Assembly: GCF_900564155.1 (NCBI RefSeq)
Contig: NZ_LS999839.1
Span: 4,895,097 to 4,959,096 of the forward strand
Origin: Pedobacter schmidteae
GTDB lineage: Bacteria > Bacteroidota > Bacteroidia > Sphingobacteriales > Sphingobacteriaceae
DNA length: 64,000 nucleotides
Direction of reading: 5' to 3'
Part shown: positions 27,080 through 34,686 of the stretch, piece by piece
Layout of the letters: each line of letters begins with the position of its first letter
How positions within the stretch are numbered: position 1 is the first letter of the stretch
Notes under the pieces: generated by a model
Databases searched by the model: none
What the model saw: only the letters and a program-made list of their open reading frames with translations
Told to the model about the DNA's origin: nothing
Program-made: the position numbers and the translations under genes

Positions 27080-27922
27080 TTACTTCAAGTATAATATATA
27101 TTTAAGATTTCCGGTATTAAAGACCGGCAAAAATCCCAGTTCAGATAAGCTTTTAGCAGGACTTTCTCTATCCTGGCTCACCCCCATTTGTGCTGAAACC
27201 GGCAACCGATGAGGAAAAAACCTAATCATATCTTCCTTACGTACCCAGATATGAGCAGGAGGCGTTACCTCTACCAACTTAAACCCAGATTGCACATAAG
27301 CATTACCAAGCGACCAATCGCGGTCTGCATAGCTCATCACATCATCTGGCTTTATCGTTTTTATCAAGTGTTTTAGCAATCTGGTAAAACCTCCGGTAAC
27401 AGTAAATCCAATCAAGGTTGCAAACCTGATCAATTCTACAGACCGATGTCCTTCAGCTACTTTTTTCATATACCTTACATTACTAAAGCAAGCTACAGCC
27501 ACCAGTTGTCCGTTGATATGAAGCCCAAATTTATACCTGGCTTTTGCAGAACCCTGAATATGGTTGCCCTGTAAAAAATCGTCTGCTTGCTGCTGATCAA
27601 TTGGTCTGATAATACCTTTACGGCCATGCAAACGTTCATTTAATCCCAATACAGATTTAATCCTGCCCAACACCTGTGCAGTTCGGCTATGCCACACGTC
27701 TTCCCAAAGTTGTATTAAAGTAATGCCTTTAAACTGATAAATATTTTGCAATTCTATCAAGTCCTCTGCCCTATAATCATTTCCCAATGGTATCAAATTC
27801 AGAACAACACGATCATTACACCTTAACAAATCATATTTGTCCTGCGTAAAAGGAACAACTTCAATCCCCAACTCTTGTAGCACCAACAAAACACTGTTCT
27901 GCCAAATCAATCCTATACCCAA
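27080..27922 (-). CDS. Hef-like (phage homing-endonuclease-associated) domain protein
   Basis: A 280-residue protein that I recognise only in part. The central text IQLWEDVWHSRTAQVLGRI, followed by a block with NHIQGSAKARYKFGLH, ELIRFATLIGF and SYADRDWSLG, matches the C-terminal half found in phage Hef-like homing endonucleases and related Vsr-fold proteins. An N-terminal nuclease catalytic motif is not evident. It overlaps the upstream gene by 10 bases, so the two are translated together. No intron, intein or phage gene lies nearby. It may be a domesticated remnant with a new role. Confidence 0.55.
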   Translation of the reverse strand: MGIGLIWQNSVLLVLQELGIEVVPFTQDKYDLLRCNDRVVLNLIPLGNDYRAEDLIELQNIYQFKGITLIQLWEDVWHSRTAQVLGRIKSVLGLNERLHGRKGIIRPIDQQQADDFLQGNHIQGSAKARYKFGLHINGQLVAVACFSNVRYMKKVAEGHRSVELIRFATLIGFTVTGGFTRLLKHLIKTIKPDDVMSYADRDWSLGNAYVQSGFKLVEVTPPAHIWVRKEDMIRFFPHRLPVSAQMGVSQDRESPAKSLSELGFLPVFNTGNLKYILYLK

Positions 27923-28290
27923 CCTTTTTCCTTGTATAATTTGTAACCTTCGGCCAATGCACTTTCAATGTAAGACAAGAGTATATCGTCCAGCTTTTTG
28001 ATATGAAAACACGACTTCCCTTTTAACAGTTTTAACAGCATTGGATCAAAAAGATGCTTCATTTCAGCTAATGCATATACAGGCATAAAATAAAAACCCA
28101 CATGCCCCTTGTGTATCATTACCGCCGAAAAATAAACTTCAGTTCTCTTTTTTCCCTCAATTATCACATGTTTATCACTCCACAAATCGTAGGTGGTTTC
28201 ACTATTGATTCTATTGTTGAAGCCCATTGCAACATATGGCTGCAACACAGCTCTTATGGTTTGGAAAATTTCTATAAAATCTGTTTTCAT
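27913..28290 (-). CDS. Conserved small protein, possibly DUF1801/YdhG-like
   Basis: A 125-residue cytosolic protein without signal or membrane segment. The blocks YDLWSDKHVIIEGKKRTEVY, FSAVMIHKGHVGFYFMPVY and the tail YKLYKEKGWV recall a YdhG/DUF1801-type fold common in Bacteroidota, but I am unsure. It overlaps the downstream Hef-like gene by 10 bases and is probably coexpressed with it. The function is not known. Confidence 0.55.
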   Translation of the reverse strand: MKTDFIEIFQTIRAVLQPYVAMGFNNRINSETTYDLWSDKHVIIEGKKRTEVYFSAVMIHKGHVGFYFMPVYALAEMKHLFDPMLLKLLKGKSCFHIKKLDDILLSYIESALAEGYKLYKEKGWV

Positions 28291-28337
28291 TGTCGTAATG
28301 ATCTTCTAACTAAACAACACCTTATCATTCATATTGT

Positions 28338-29441
28338 TTAAGTTTCTTCGTCCAACCACCATTCTGTTGACGGATAAACTTCATCCAAAACCACTGCTTC
28401 TCCCAGCAAAGGGGTTGTTATTTTAACATCCGATGCTTTGGCTGCTTTTACAACCCGCATAGCCGGCTCGTTCCAGCTGTGCATGGCCAACGTAAATTTA
28501 GCCCAATGTACTGGCAACAATACCTTAGCATTTAAATCTTTGGCAGCCTGTACAGTCTGCTCCGGGAACATATGAATCAAGGGCCAGTAAGCATTGTACT
28601 GTCCACATTCCAATATAGCTATATCAAAAGGTCCATATTGTTCACCCGCTTTTTTAAAATGGCTATCATACCCCGAATCGCCTCCCAAATACAATTTATG
28701 CCTGGCAGCCTGCAAAACAAAGGCCGACCATAAGGATTGGTTCCTTTTAAATCCCCGGCCTGTAAAATGGCGGGCAGGTACAGCTGTAAACTTCAAGCCA
28801 TTTGCTGTGGCATCTTCACCCCAGGCCAGTTCCACAATTTGATTAGCAGCTACTCCCCAATGTTCCAGATGTGCTCCTACACCCAATGAAGTCACAAAAA
28901 GCTTTGTTTTACTTTTCAGCTTCAAAATGCTCTGATAGTCCAGATGGTCATAATGATCATGGGTAATTAAAATGATGTCCAGTTCAGGAAAATCCTCTGC
29001 TTTCACAAAATCAGTTCCTTTATAACTTCCGGTTCCAATAAATGAGATTGGCGAAGGACGTTTGCTAAAAACCGGATCCACCAGAATTTTAACACCATCA
29101 ACCTGCAGGAAATAAGAAGAATGACCAAACCAGGTTAACCTGGTTTTATCCGTTGGTGTAAAATCAGGGTCAACATGAGGCAGTGTCTTTTTGGGCGTAC
29201 TATTTTCATTTCCCTTAATCATTCCGGCAATCATATCCCAATAACTCACTCCATCGGGTTTCATAGGCGTTGGCGATAAATTCTCCAAGGTCCCGTCGGC
29301 TTTAAAATTGGGCAGCTTCTTTAGCCGCTCTAATCGTGCGCCTTCTGGTGCACGCCCAAACACAGGCCAACTCAACACCCACATGGTTCCTAAAACCAGT
29401 ACTACAATAACAACCAATAAAGCATACATAAACTTTTTCAT
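28338..29441 (-). CDS. Metallo-beta-lactamase-fold hydrolase, NAPE-PLD/UlaG-like
   Basis: A 367-residue protein with one N-terminal membrane anchor (about 4-24), so the hydrolase is probably on the outer face of the inner membrane. The MBL fold is shown by RLTWFGHSSYFLQVDG, the metal motif THDHYDHLDY, GGDSGYDSHF and the C-terminal HWAKF block. Relatives include N-acyl-phosphatidylethanolamine phospholipase D and the L-ascorbate lactonase UlaG; the substrate is not determined here. It is the last gene of the bestrophin-HDAC-topB run, 12 bases after topB. Confidence 0.85.
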   Translation of the reverse strand: MKKFMYALLVVIVVLVLGTMWVLSWPVFGRAPEGARLERLKKLPNFKADGTLENLSPTPMKPDGVSYWDMIAGMIKGNENSTPKKTLPHVDPDFTPTDKTRLTWFGHSSYFLQVDGVKILVDPVFSKRPSPISFIGTGSYKGTDFVKAEDFPELDIILITHDHYDHLDYQSILKLKSKTKLFVTSLGVGAHLEHWGVAANQIVELAWGEDATANGLKFTAVPARHFTGRGFKRNQSLWSAFVLQAARHKLYLGGDSGYDSHFKKAGEQYGPFDIAILECGQYNAYWPLIHMFPEQTVQAAKDLNAKVLLPVHWAKFTLAMHSWNEPAMRVVKAAKASDVKITTPLLGEAVVLDEVYPSTEWWLDEET

Positions 29442-29453
29442 TTAAATGGTGTA

Positions 29454-31355
29454 TTAGGTCGCTGCCACCCCATCACTATCCTTATTTTTTTGCGCTGCAG
29501 TTACCGTTTTTTCTTCTTGTGCCGTTGGTGCAAGTTTTGCAACCAGGCTATTGCCCGCCAGCAACAGTTCATTGGTAATCGTTGTGGTATAATCGGCAAT
29601 TTCAGCTTTAAAATCAACCACCGAAGCACCGGAACGGATTTCCTCCAGTCGCTTTTCCCACTGTCCGGTCAGTTCGGCCTGTGCAATTTTCTGATCCTTC
29701 ACTACATCATATACCGCCAAACCTTTAGCTGTTGGCACCAGGTTGCGTTTTTCTCTGCTCACGTATTCTCTGTTAATCAGCGTTTCGATAATGGCCGCCC
29801 TGGTAGCTGGAGTCCCCAAACCGCTATCCTTCATCGCATACCTCAACTCCTCGTCCTCTATATCTTTGCCCGATGTTTCCAAAGCCTTCAGTAAAGAAGC
29901 CTCATTGTACATCGCTTTGGGTTTAGTTTGTTTTTCCAATAAAGCTTTATTGGTAACCGGCAGCTCATCGCCTTTTTTTACTTTCGGTAAAGCCGGATTT
30001 TCCTCATCCTTTTTCTCTTCGTCCGCTTCATTAAATACCGAACGCCATCCGGCCGAACGGATAACGGTACCGTTGGCAACGAATAATGATCCAGATTCGA
30101 CCGATATCTTGGTAATTTCCTTTACACATTCCTGATGAAAGGCCTCAAGCATCCGTCCAACTACCATATCATAAATAGCCTGTTTATCACCACTTAACTG
30201 ATACGGAGATTCGCCTGTAGGAAGTATAGCATGGTGATCAGTTACCTTTTTAGCATTTACGCTTCTTTTATTCAAGGGTACAGTCTGCAAAAATTCGGCT
30301 TGCTTACCAAAATCCTTGTGATCTTTCAACTTATCAATCAGCCCAGGTACCCCGGCAAATATATCATCACCAATATAACGGCTACCCGTACGCGGATAGG
30401 TCACCAGTTTACTCTCGTACAAACCTTGCAATAAACTCAAAGTCTGATCGGCCGTAAAACCTTTACGCTTATTGGCTTCCTGCTGCAAACTACTTAAATC
30501 ATGCAGCAAGGGAGGTGGCTCCTTGCGCGGCTTCGCTTCTACACTCAATATCTTACCACCATTAGTAAAGCCAGAAGCTACATCTTCAATCTTAGCCAAT
30601 AGCTCTTCCGCATCCTCCTTTTTGTCAAAATTATTGACAGACATCGCTCTAAACAACTGACCATCTTTATCCAGCTGTATGGCCAATTGATAATATGCCT
30701 GCGGGACAAAATTCTTGATCTCCAGATAGCGGGAACAAATCATGGCCAGTGTAGGTGTTTGCACCCTACCCAATGACAAAACAGAACGGTTCCCTGCCGA
30801 AATACTCAATGCCTGAGTAGCATTCATCCCTACCAGCCAGTCGGATTCCGACCTACAATGTGCCGAATTAAATAAAGTATCGTAATCGGTTCCCGGTTTC
30901 AGGTTCCTAAACCCTTCTTTTATGGCTTCGTCAGTTTGCGAAGAGATCCATAGTCTTTTAAAAGGTTTTTTACATTTCAGAAAATAGTAGATATAACGGA
31001 AAATCAACTCACCTTCGCGCCCAGCATCCGTTGCCACAATGATCTCTGTAGCTTCATCAAATAGTTTTTTTATAATATCCAGTTGCTTTCGTACCCCCGG
31101 ATCCTCTACCATGCCGTCTTTGGTTTTTATCTTCCGGATGGCCAGTTTAAATTTCTTCGGTAGCATCGGCAAATGCTGCCTTCTCCAGCCAATAAAGCCG
31201 TACTCCTGAGGCGGCGCCAATTGCAGCAAATGCCCAAAAGCCCAGGTAAAAGAATAACCTTTCCCCTCAATATACCCATCTTTTTTAGTTGTAGCACCAA
31301 AAACCTTAGCCAATTCACGCCCCACCGAAGGTTTTTCTGCAATAACAATCTTCAT
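29454..31355 (-). CDS. topB: DNA topoisomerase III (type IA)
   Basis: A 633-residue type IA topoisomerase that passes single strands and often works with RecQ. The TOPRIM domain starts at residue 1 (IAEKPSVGREL) and has the acidic motif TDAGREGE near residue 110. The active-site tyrosine is Tyr320 in KLVTYPRTGSRY. No C-terminal zinc-finger Cys motifs are seen, as expected for TopB rather than TopA. recQ is also in the window, but not adjacent. Confidence 0.95.
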   Translation of the reverse strand: MKIVIAEKPSVGRELAKVFGATTKKDGYIEGKGYSFTWAFGHLLQLAPPQEYGFIGWRRQHLPMLPKKFKLAIRKIKTKDGMVEDPGVRKQLDIIKKLFDEATEIIVATDAGREGELIFRYIYYFLKCKKPFKRLWISSQTDEAIKEGFRNLKPGTDYDTLFNSAHCRSESDWLVGMNATQALSISAGNRSVLSLGRVQTPTLAMICSRYLEIKNFVPQAYYQLAIQLDKDGQLFRAMSVNNFDKKEDAEELLAKIEDVASGFTNGGKILSVEAKPRKEPPPLLHDLSSLQQEANKRKGFTADQTLSLLQGLYESKLVTYPRTGSRYIGDDIFAGVPGLIDKLKDHKDFGKQAEFLQTVPLNKRSVNAKKVTDHHAILPTGESPYQLSGDKQAIYDMVVGRMLEAFHQECVKEITKISVESGSLFVANGTVIRSAGWRSVFNEADEEKKDEENPALPKVKKGDELPVTNKALLEKQTKPKAMYNEASLLKALETSGKDIEDEELRYAMKDSGLGTPATRAAIIETLINREYVSREKRNLVPTAKGLAVYDVVKDQKIAQAELTGQWEKRLEEIRSGASVVDFKAEIADYTTTITNELLLAGNSLVAKLAPTAQEEKTVTAAQKNKDSDGVAAT

Positions 31356-31357
31356 AA

Positions 31358-32257
31358 TTATTCAAATATATCTAAACCAACCTTAAATGTATTACAATGT
31401 GCGTCCACAATATCTTTAATGTTAGGCGAATAACCACCTCCCATACTTACCTGAACAGGCAATTGATGATCTTTACAAAATTGCAATACCATCCTGTCCC
31501 TTTCTTTACATCCCGCCTTAGTAACGGCCAGCTTACCTAATTTATCACTACCCAACACATCAACTCCCGATAGATAAAATACAAAGTCGGGCTGATGCGT
31601 CAAAAGCGATGGCAGCGCACGTCCTAATTTATCTAAAAAAACTTCATCTCCCAGTTCATCCTCCAAAGGAATATCCAAATCAGAAACCTCCTTTCTAAAT
31701 GGAAAATTCTTATCTCCATGCATTGAAAACGTAAATACGCGCGGCTCCTGATCAAAAATCTCTGCCGTCCCATTTCCCTGATGCACATCTAAATCTATAA
31801 TTAATATACGATGAGCTAAATCATTACTCAACAAATAGTTTGCTGCAATAGCCTGATCGTTCAGCAAACAGAAACCTTCGCCCCAATTGCTACCTGCATG
31901 ATGCGTACCACCCGCCACATTATAAGCAATGCCATGTTTTATAGCAAACAAGGCTCCGTCAATTGTCCCTCTCGCTATCCTTATTTCGCGTTCCACCAAT
32001 TGATCTGTCAAAGGAAAGCCTATCCGGCGTTGTTCTTTTGCAGGCAAACTAAGTGCCTTTAAATGCTGCCAATAACCTTCATCATGTGTCAATAAAACCA
32101 CTTCCTCAGCCAAAGGCTCAGGCGAAAACAAATTAGCTGTCGTAATTACTCCCTCATGAAGCAACTGCTCGGGGATAAGCTCATATTTAACCATCGGAAA
32201 ACGATGCCCTTCGGGCAAAGGATGTGCATATAAAGGATGCCATGCAATTTTAACCAT
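31358..32257 (-). CDS. Histone-deacetylase-family (class II, AcuC/AphA-like) hydrolase
   Basis: A zinc-dependent deacetylase fold of 299 residues. The tandem catalytic histidines are H119-H120 in GGTHHAGSNWGEGFC, and the zinc ligands are D155/D157-x-H159 in IIDLDVHQGNGT. Bacterial relatives act on acetylpolyamines, acetoin-linked substrates or protein lysines; the actual substrate cannot be read here. It is packed 2 bases upstream of topB and 1 base downstream of the bestrophin gene, so they form one operon. Confidence 0.9.
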   Translation of the reverse strand: MVKIAWHPLYAHPLPEGHRFPMVKYELIPEQLLHEGVITTANLFSPEPLAEEVVLLTHDEGYWQHLKALSLPAKEQRRIGFPLTDQLVEREIRIARGTIDGALFAIKHGIAYNVAGGTHHAGSNWGEGFCLLNDQAIAANYLLSNDLAHRILIIDLDVHQGNGTAEIFDQEPRVFTFSMHGDKNFPFRKEVSDLDIPLEDELGDEVFLDKLGRALPSLLTHQPDFVFYLSGVDVLGSDKLGKLAVTKAGCKERDRMVLQFCKDHQLPVQVSMGGGYSPNIKDIVDAHCNTFKVGLDIFE

Positions 32258-32258
32258 G

Positions 32259-33119
32259 CTATCTTAAAATCTCCCCAACATGCTTTTCTATATTCTCACA
32301 AATTTCATTTACGGGCAGGTCGTTTGCATCCTCGCCAAAAGGATTTTCTATTTCCTCGGCAATTAGCTCCAGACTGGCCAATACATATAAAATAAAGGGA
32401 ACAATAGGCACCACAAAATAGCCCAGACTAAACACCCAACCAAAAGGAAGGGTAATTACATAAATAAAGATAAATTTCTTGATAAAGGCACTATAAGAGT
32501 AAGGAATTGGAGTCCTCTTAATTCGCTCACAACCACCACATATATCAGTCAGCTGCTGAACATCTCCATTAAGTATAATCAGCTGTTCGTTGCTGATCTC
32601 ACCGTTGGCCTGTAATTCAAAAATCCGGGACGAAATACTGGTGGCCACCTGGTTAGGAATATGCTTACCTCCATCTACTTCAATCAACAGACTGTTTTTA
32701 CCAAAATACTGTTTCTCTCGTAAATGTTCTTTTAGGGCAAAAGCATATTTAGGGATAGCATAATCAAAAAACTCCAGATGTGCTGGTTTTAGTTTCAAGG
32801 ATTTGATTTTAATGGCGAAATTACGACTCACATTGGTTAAGGCTCCCAATAATCTCCGACCTTCCCACCACCTGTCGTATGAAGTATTTGTACGAAACAC
32901 CAGTAACATCGAAATCACAAAACCCAGCAGATTATGCATCATCCCTATATTTTTCACATAAGTTGTTTCGGCCAACTTCAGGTAATTCAATTCCAGGTAA
33001 GCGATAACACCCGAAAAAGCAGCAACACTTAACATCAAAGGCCACAAAGTCCTGATGGTATCTGCTTTATGAACATGAAATATAAAAGTTACCCAATCTT
33101 TTGGATTGTAATTTATCAT
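32259..33119 (-). CDS. Bestrophin-family (UPF0187) ion channel
   Basis: An inner-membrane protein of 286 residues. Hydrophobic segments lie at about 25-45 and 58-75, and again at 218-255. The block VFRTNTSYDRWWEGRRLLGAL near residue 80 is the bestrophin signature, and ENPFGEDANDLP at the C-terminus is also typical. Bacterial homologues of this family form pentameric cation or anion channels. It is the first gene of the run that ends with the MBL hydrolase. Confidence 0.92.
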   Translation of the reverse strand: MINYNPKDWVTFIFHVHKADTIRTLWPLMLSVAAFSGVIAYLELNYLKLAETTYVKNIGMMHNLLGFVISMLLVFRTNTSYDRWWEGRRLLGALTNVSRNFAIKIKSLKLKPAHLEFFDYAIPKYAFALKEHLREKQYFGKNSLLIEVDGGKHIPNQVATSISSRIFELQANGEISNEQLIILNGDVQQLTDICGGCERIKRTPIPYSYSAFIKKFIFIYVITLPFGWVFSLGYFVVPIVPFILYVLASLELIAEEIENPFGEDANDLPVNEICENIEKHVGEILR

Positions 33120-33170
33120 AACAAATTAAAATGTTTTCGAAATACTTTGCTTTCAAATATCTATAAAAAA

Positions 33171-33178
33171 CAAAGATA
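33171..33178 (-). promoter_or_regulatory. Candidate -7 box of the bestrophin operon
   Basis: Minus-strand reading TATCTTTG fits TAnnTTTG, 51 bases upstream of the bestrophin start codon. Confidence 0.4.
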
Positions 33179-33261
33179 AATAGGTTGTCCTGACCATTTT
33201 ATTATCCACAAAATAAGCATCGTGAAGCAAACCAAATGCTTTAGGACAGAATTACAAGATG

Positions 33262-33867
33262 TTAACCATTAGGTTTACTTACATACCTGTTTCCTTTTAC
33301 ATAATACCGCCAGGGCAGCAAAGCGTGGTCACCTGCATAATCCACACCAACCCTGGAAACCGCAGTGATGTGTTCACTTTTAATGGTCAAACCACGATCT
33401 TCAATCCAGATCTCTTCGCCACCAAGATCTTTCCCATTCAACATCCTGTCAATCCCCAAAGCCTTGGCCAGAGCACCGGGGCCGGCTGTGAGCCTTGGCT
33501 GCAGCACCGTCATATTTCTTCTGCTAAGCATAACTTCTAATCCGTCAACCGGCTCCACCCCTCTGATAAGCACTGCATGCGGCGTTCCCAAAGGTGCGGT
33601 AACTACATTAAACAGGTGATGAATGCCGTAACACAGATAAACGTAAGACAATCCCCCTGGTTCATACATCACTTTTGTACGGTCGGTAAAGCGACCACCG
33701 TAGGCATGTGAAGCTTTATCTTCAACCCCTTTATAGGCTTCAGTTTCTACTATGGTACCACCGGTAAGCTTCCCATCTACAAAAGTAAACAGTTGCTTGC
33801 CTAGCAGCTTAATGGCAAGCGCATTTACATCAGCTTCCTGATAGAAAGAAAAAGGCAATTTAGACAT
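33262..33867 (-). CDS. DNA-3-methyladenine glycosylase (AAG/MPG family)
   Basis: Removes alkylated and deaminated purines to start base-excision repair. The protein has 201 residues, the usual bacterial AAG length. The catalytic Glu lies in the VETEAYKGVEDKASHA block (residues 40-55), and RTKVMYEPGGLSYVYLCYG and GIHHLFNVVT are family-typical. It overlaps the msr gene by 8 bases and shares its promoter. Confidence 0.93.
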   Translation of the reverse strand: MSKLPFSFYQEADVNALAIKLLGKQLFTFVDGKLTGGTIVETEAYKGVEDKASHAYGGRFTDRTKVMYEPGGLSYVYLCYGIHHLFNVVTAPLGTPHAVLIRGVEPVDGLEVMLSRRNMTVLQPRLTAGPGALAKALGIDRMLNGKDLGGEEIWIEDRGLTIKSEHITAVSRVGVDYAGDHALLPWRYYVKGNRYVSKPNG

Positions 33868-34336
33868 TCAACAAACTAACTAATTGCTTTAAGTATTCAG
33901 CGTCAACTTCATCAAAATGAGATAAATGTTCACTATCCACATCCAACACACCAACAATCTCTACACCTTTGTACAACGGCAAAACAATTTCCGATCGGGA
34001 GGCGGATGCACAAGCAATATGCCCCGGAAAAGCATCTACGTCAGGCACAACCAAAACTTCGTTTTGTAACCAGGAAGCACCACATACTCCTTTCCCTTTC
34101 CTGATCCTGGTACAGGCAACAGGTCCTTGAAATGGCCCCAACACCAACTCATCACCCTTCACCAGATAAAAACCCACCCAAAACCAACCAAATTGCTCTT
34201 TTAAAGCCGCAGCTACATTTGCAAGATTAGCAATCTGATCATCCTCACCTTCAATTAATGCTTTAATTTGAGGAATTAATGATTGATACTGACGTGCTTT
34301 ATCTGCACTTTTTTCTATTACCAGGTCTTCTGCCAT
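33860..34336 (-). CDS. Free methionine-(R)-sulfoxide reductase (GAF domain)
   Basis: A single-GAF-domain enzyme of 158 residues that reduces free Met-R-sulfoxide. The three family cysteines are at 75, 85 and 109. Their spacing of 10 and 24 residues equals that of the E. coli enzyme (C84, C94, C118), which supports function. Blocks seen are GPFQGPVACTRI, GKGVCGASW and HIACASASRSEIVLPL. It lies upstream of, and overlaps, the AAG gene, giving a two-gene stress-repair unit. Confidence 0.93.
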   Translation of the reverse strand: MAEDLVIEKSADKARQYQSLIPQIKALIEGEDDQIANLANVAAALKEQFGWFWVGFYLVKGDELVLGPFQGPVACTRIRKGKGVCGASWLQNEVLVVPDVDAFPGHIACASASRSEIVLPLYKGVEIVGVLDVDSEHLSHFDEVDAEYLKQLVSLLNV

Positions 34337-34353
34337 TGCTTGTTAATTTTCAA

Positions 34354-34370
34354 CAAATTTAACAAAGTTA
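34354..34370 (-). promoter_or_regulatory. Overlapping -7 boxes of the msr-aag unit
   Basis: Minus-strand sequence contains TAACTTTG (34370-34363) and TAAATTTG (34361-34354), both matching TAnnTTTG, at 26 and 17 bases before the start codon. Either could serve. Confidence 0.45.
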
Positions 34371-34476
34371 GAAACTATCCAAACTAAGCACTTCATTCCT
34401 GACAAAACATCCAGAATTCTCAAGTCCAAGGCAAACCTTCCTTAATGCCTTTTCCTCACATAGTTCACACCATCTC

Positions 34477-34566
34477 CACATATCCTTCACAAAAAGGTAC
34501 CCTTTTGTGGGTTTTGTGTGAAGGATATGTGAAGAAAGCGTGAAGAATCGCTAACCTTGTGAAGAA
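34477..34566. repeat. Inverted repeat plus phased GTGAAG copies upstream of the S46 peptidase
   Basis: CACATATCCTTCACA (34477-34491) and TGTGAAGGATATGTG (34517-34531) are a perfect 15-bp inverted repeat with a 25-base loop. GTGAAG occurs at 34518, 34529, 34540 and 34559, spaced 11, 11 and 19 bases, with the reverse copy CTTCAC at 34485. It lies 45-130 bases upstream of the -7 box at 34611. The rest of the 34337-34686 gap holds only promoter boxes; no gene is seen. Confidence 0.75.
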
Positions 34567-34610
34567 ACGATGTCTATTATTAATTTACACTCCACTCAGA
34601 TTAAAATAAG

Positions 34611-34618
34611 TAGATTTG
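34611..34618 (+). promoter_or_regulatory. Candidate -7 box of the S46 peptidase gene
   Basis: TAGATTTG matches TAnnTTTG. It lies inside the longest open frame (34570) but 69 bases before ATG 34687, and so supports the later start. Confidence 0.5.
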
Positions 34619-34686
34619 GCTTTTTTAACTGCGCCATCATCCAAATTAAAAGAGGGCAGCTAAAACTAACTCATAATAAATATCAA

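Noticed and set aside
29490..29894. 134-codon open frame antisense to topB
   Set aside because: Low-complexity Phe/Cys-rich text opposite a well-supported gene.
34485..34566. GTGAAG copies as a CRISPR or satellite array
   Set aside because: Units are only 6-8 bases with unequal spacing and no spacer-repeat structure.
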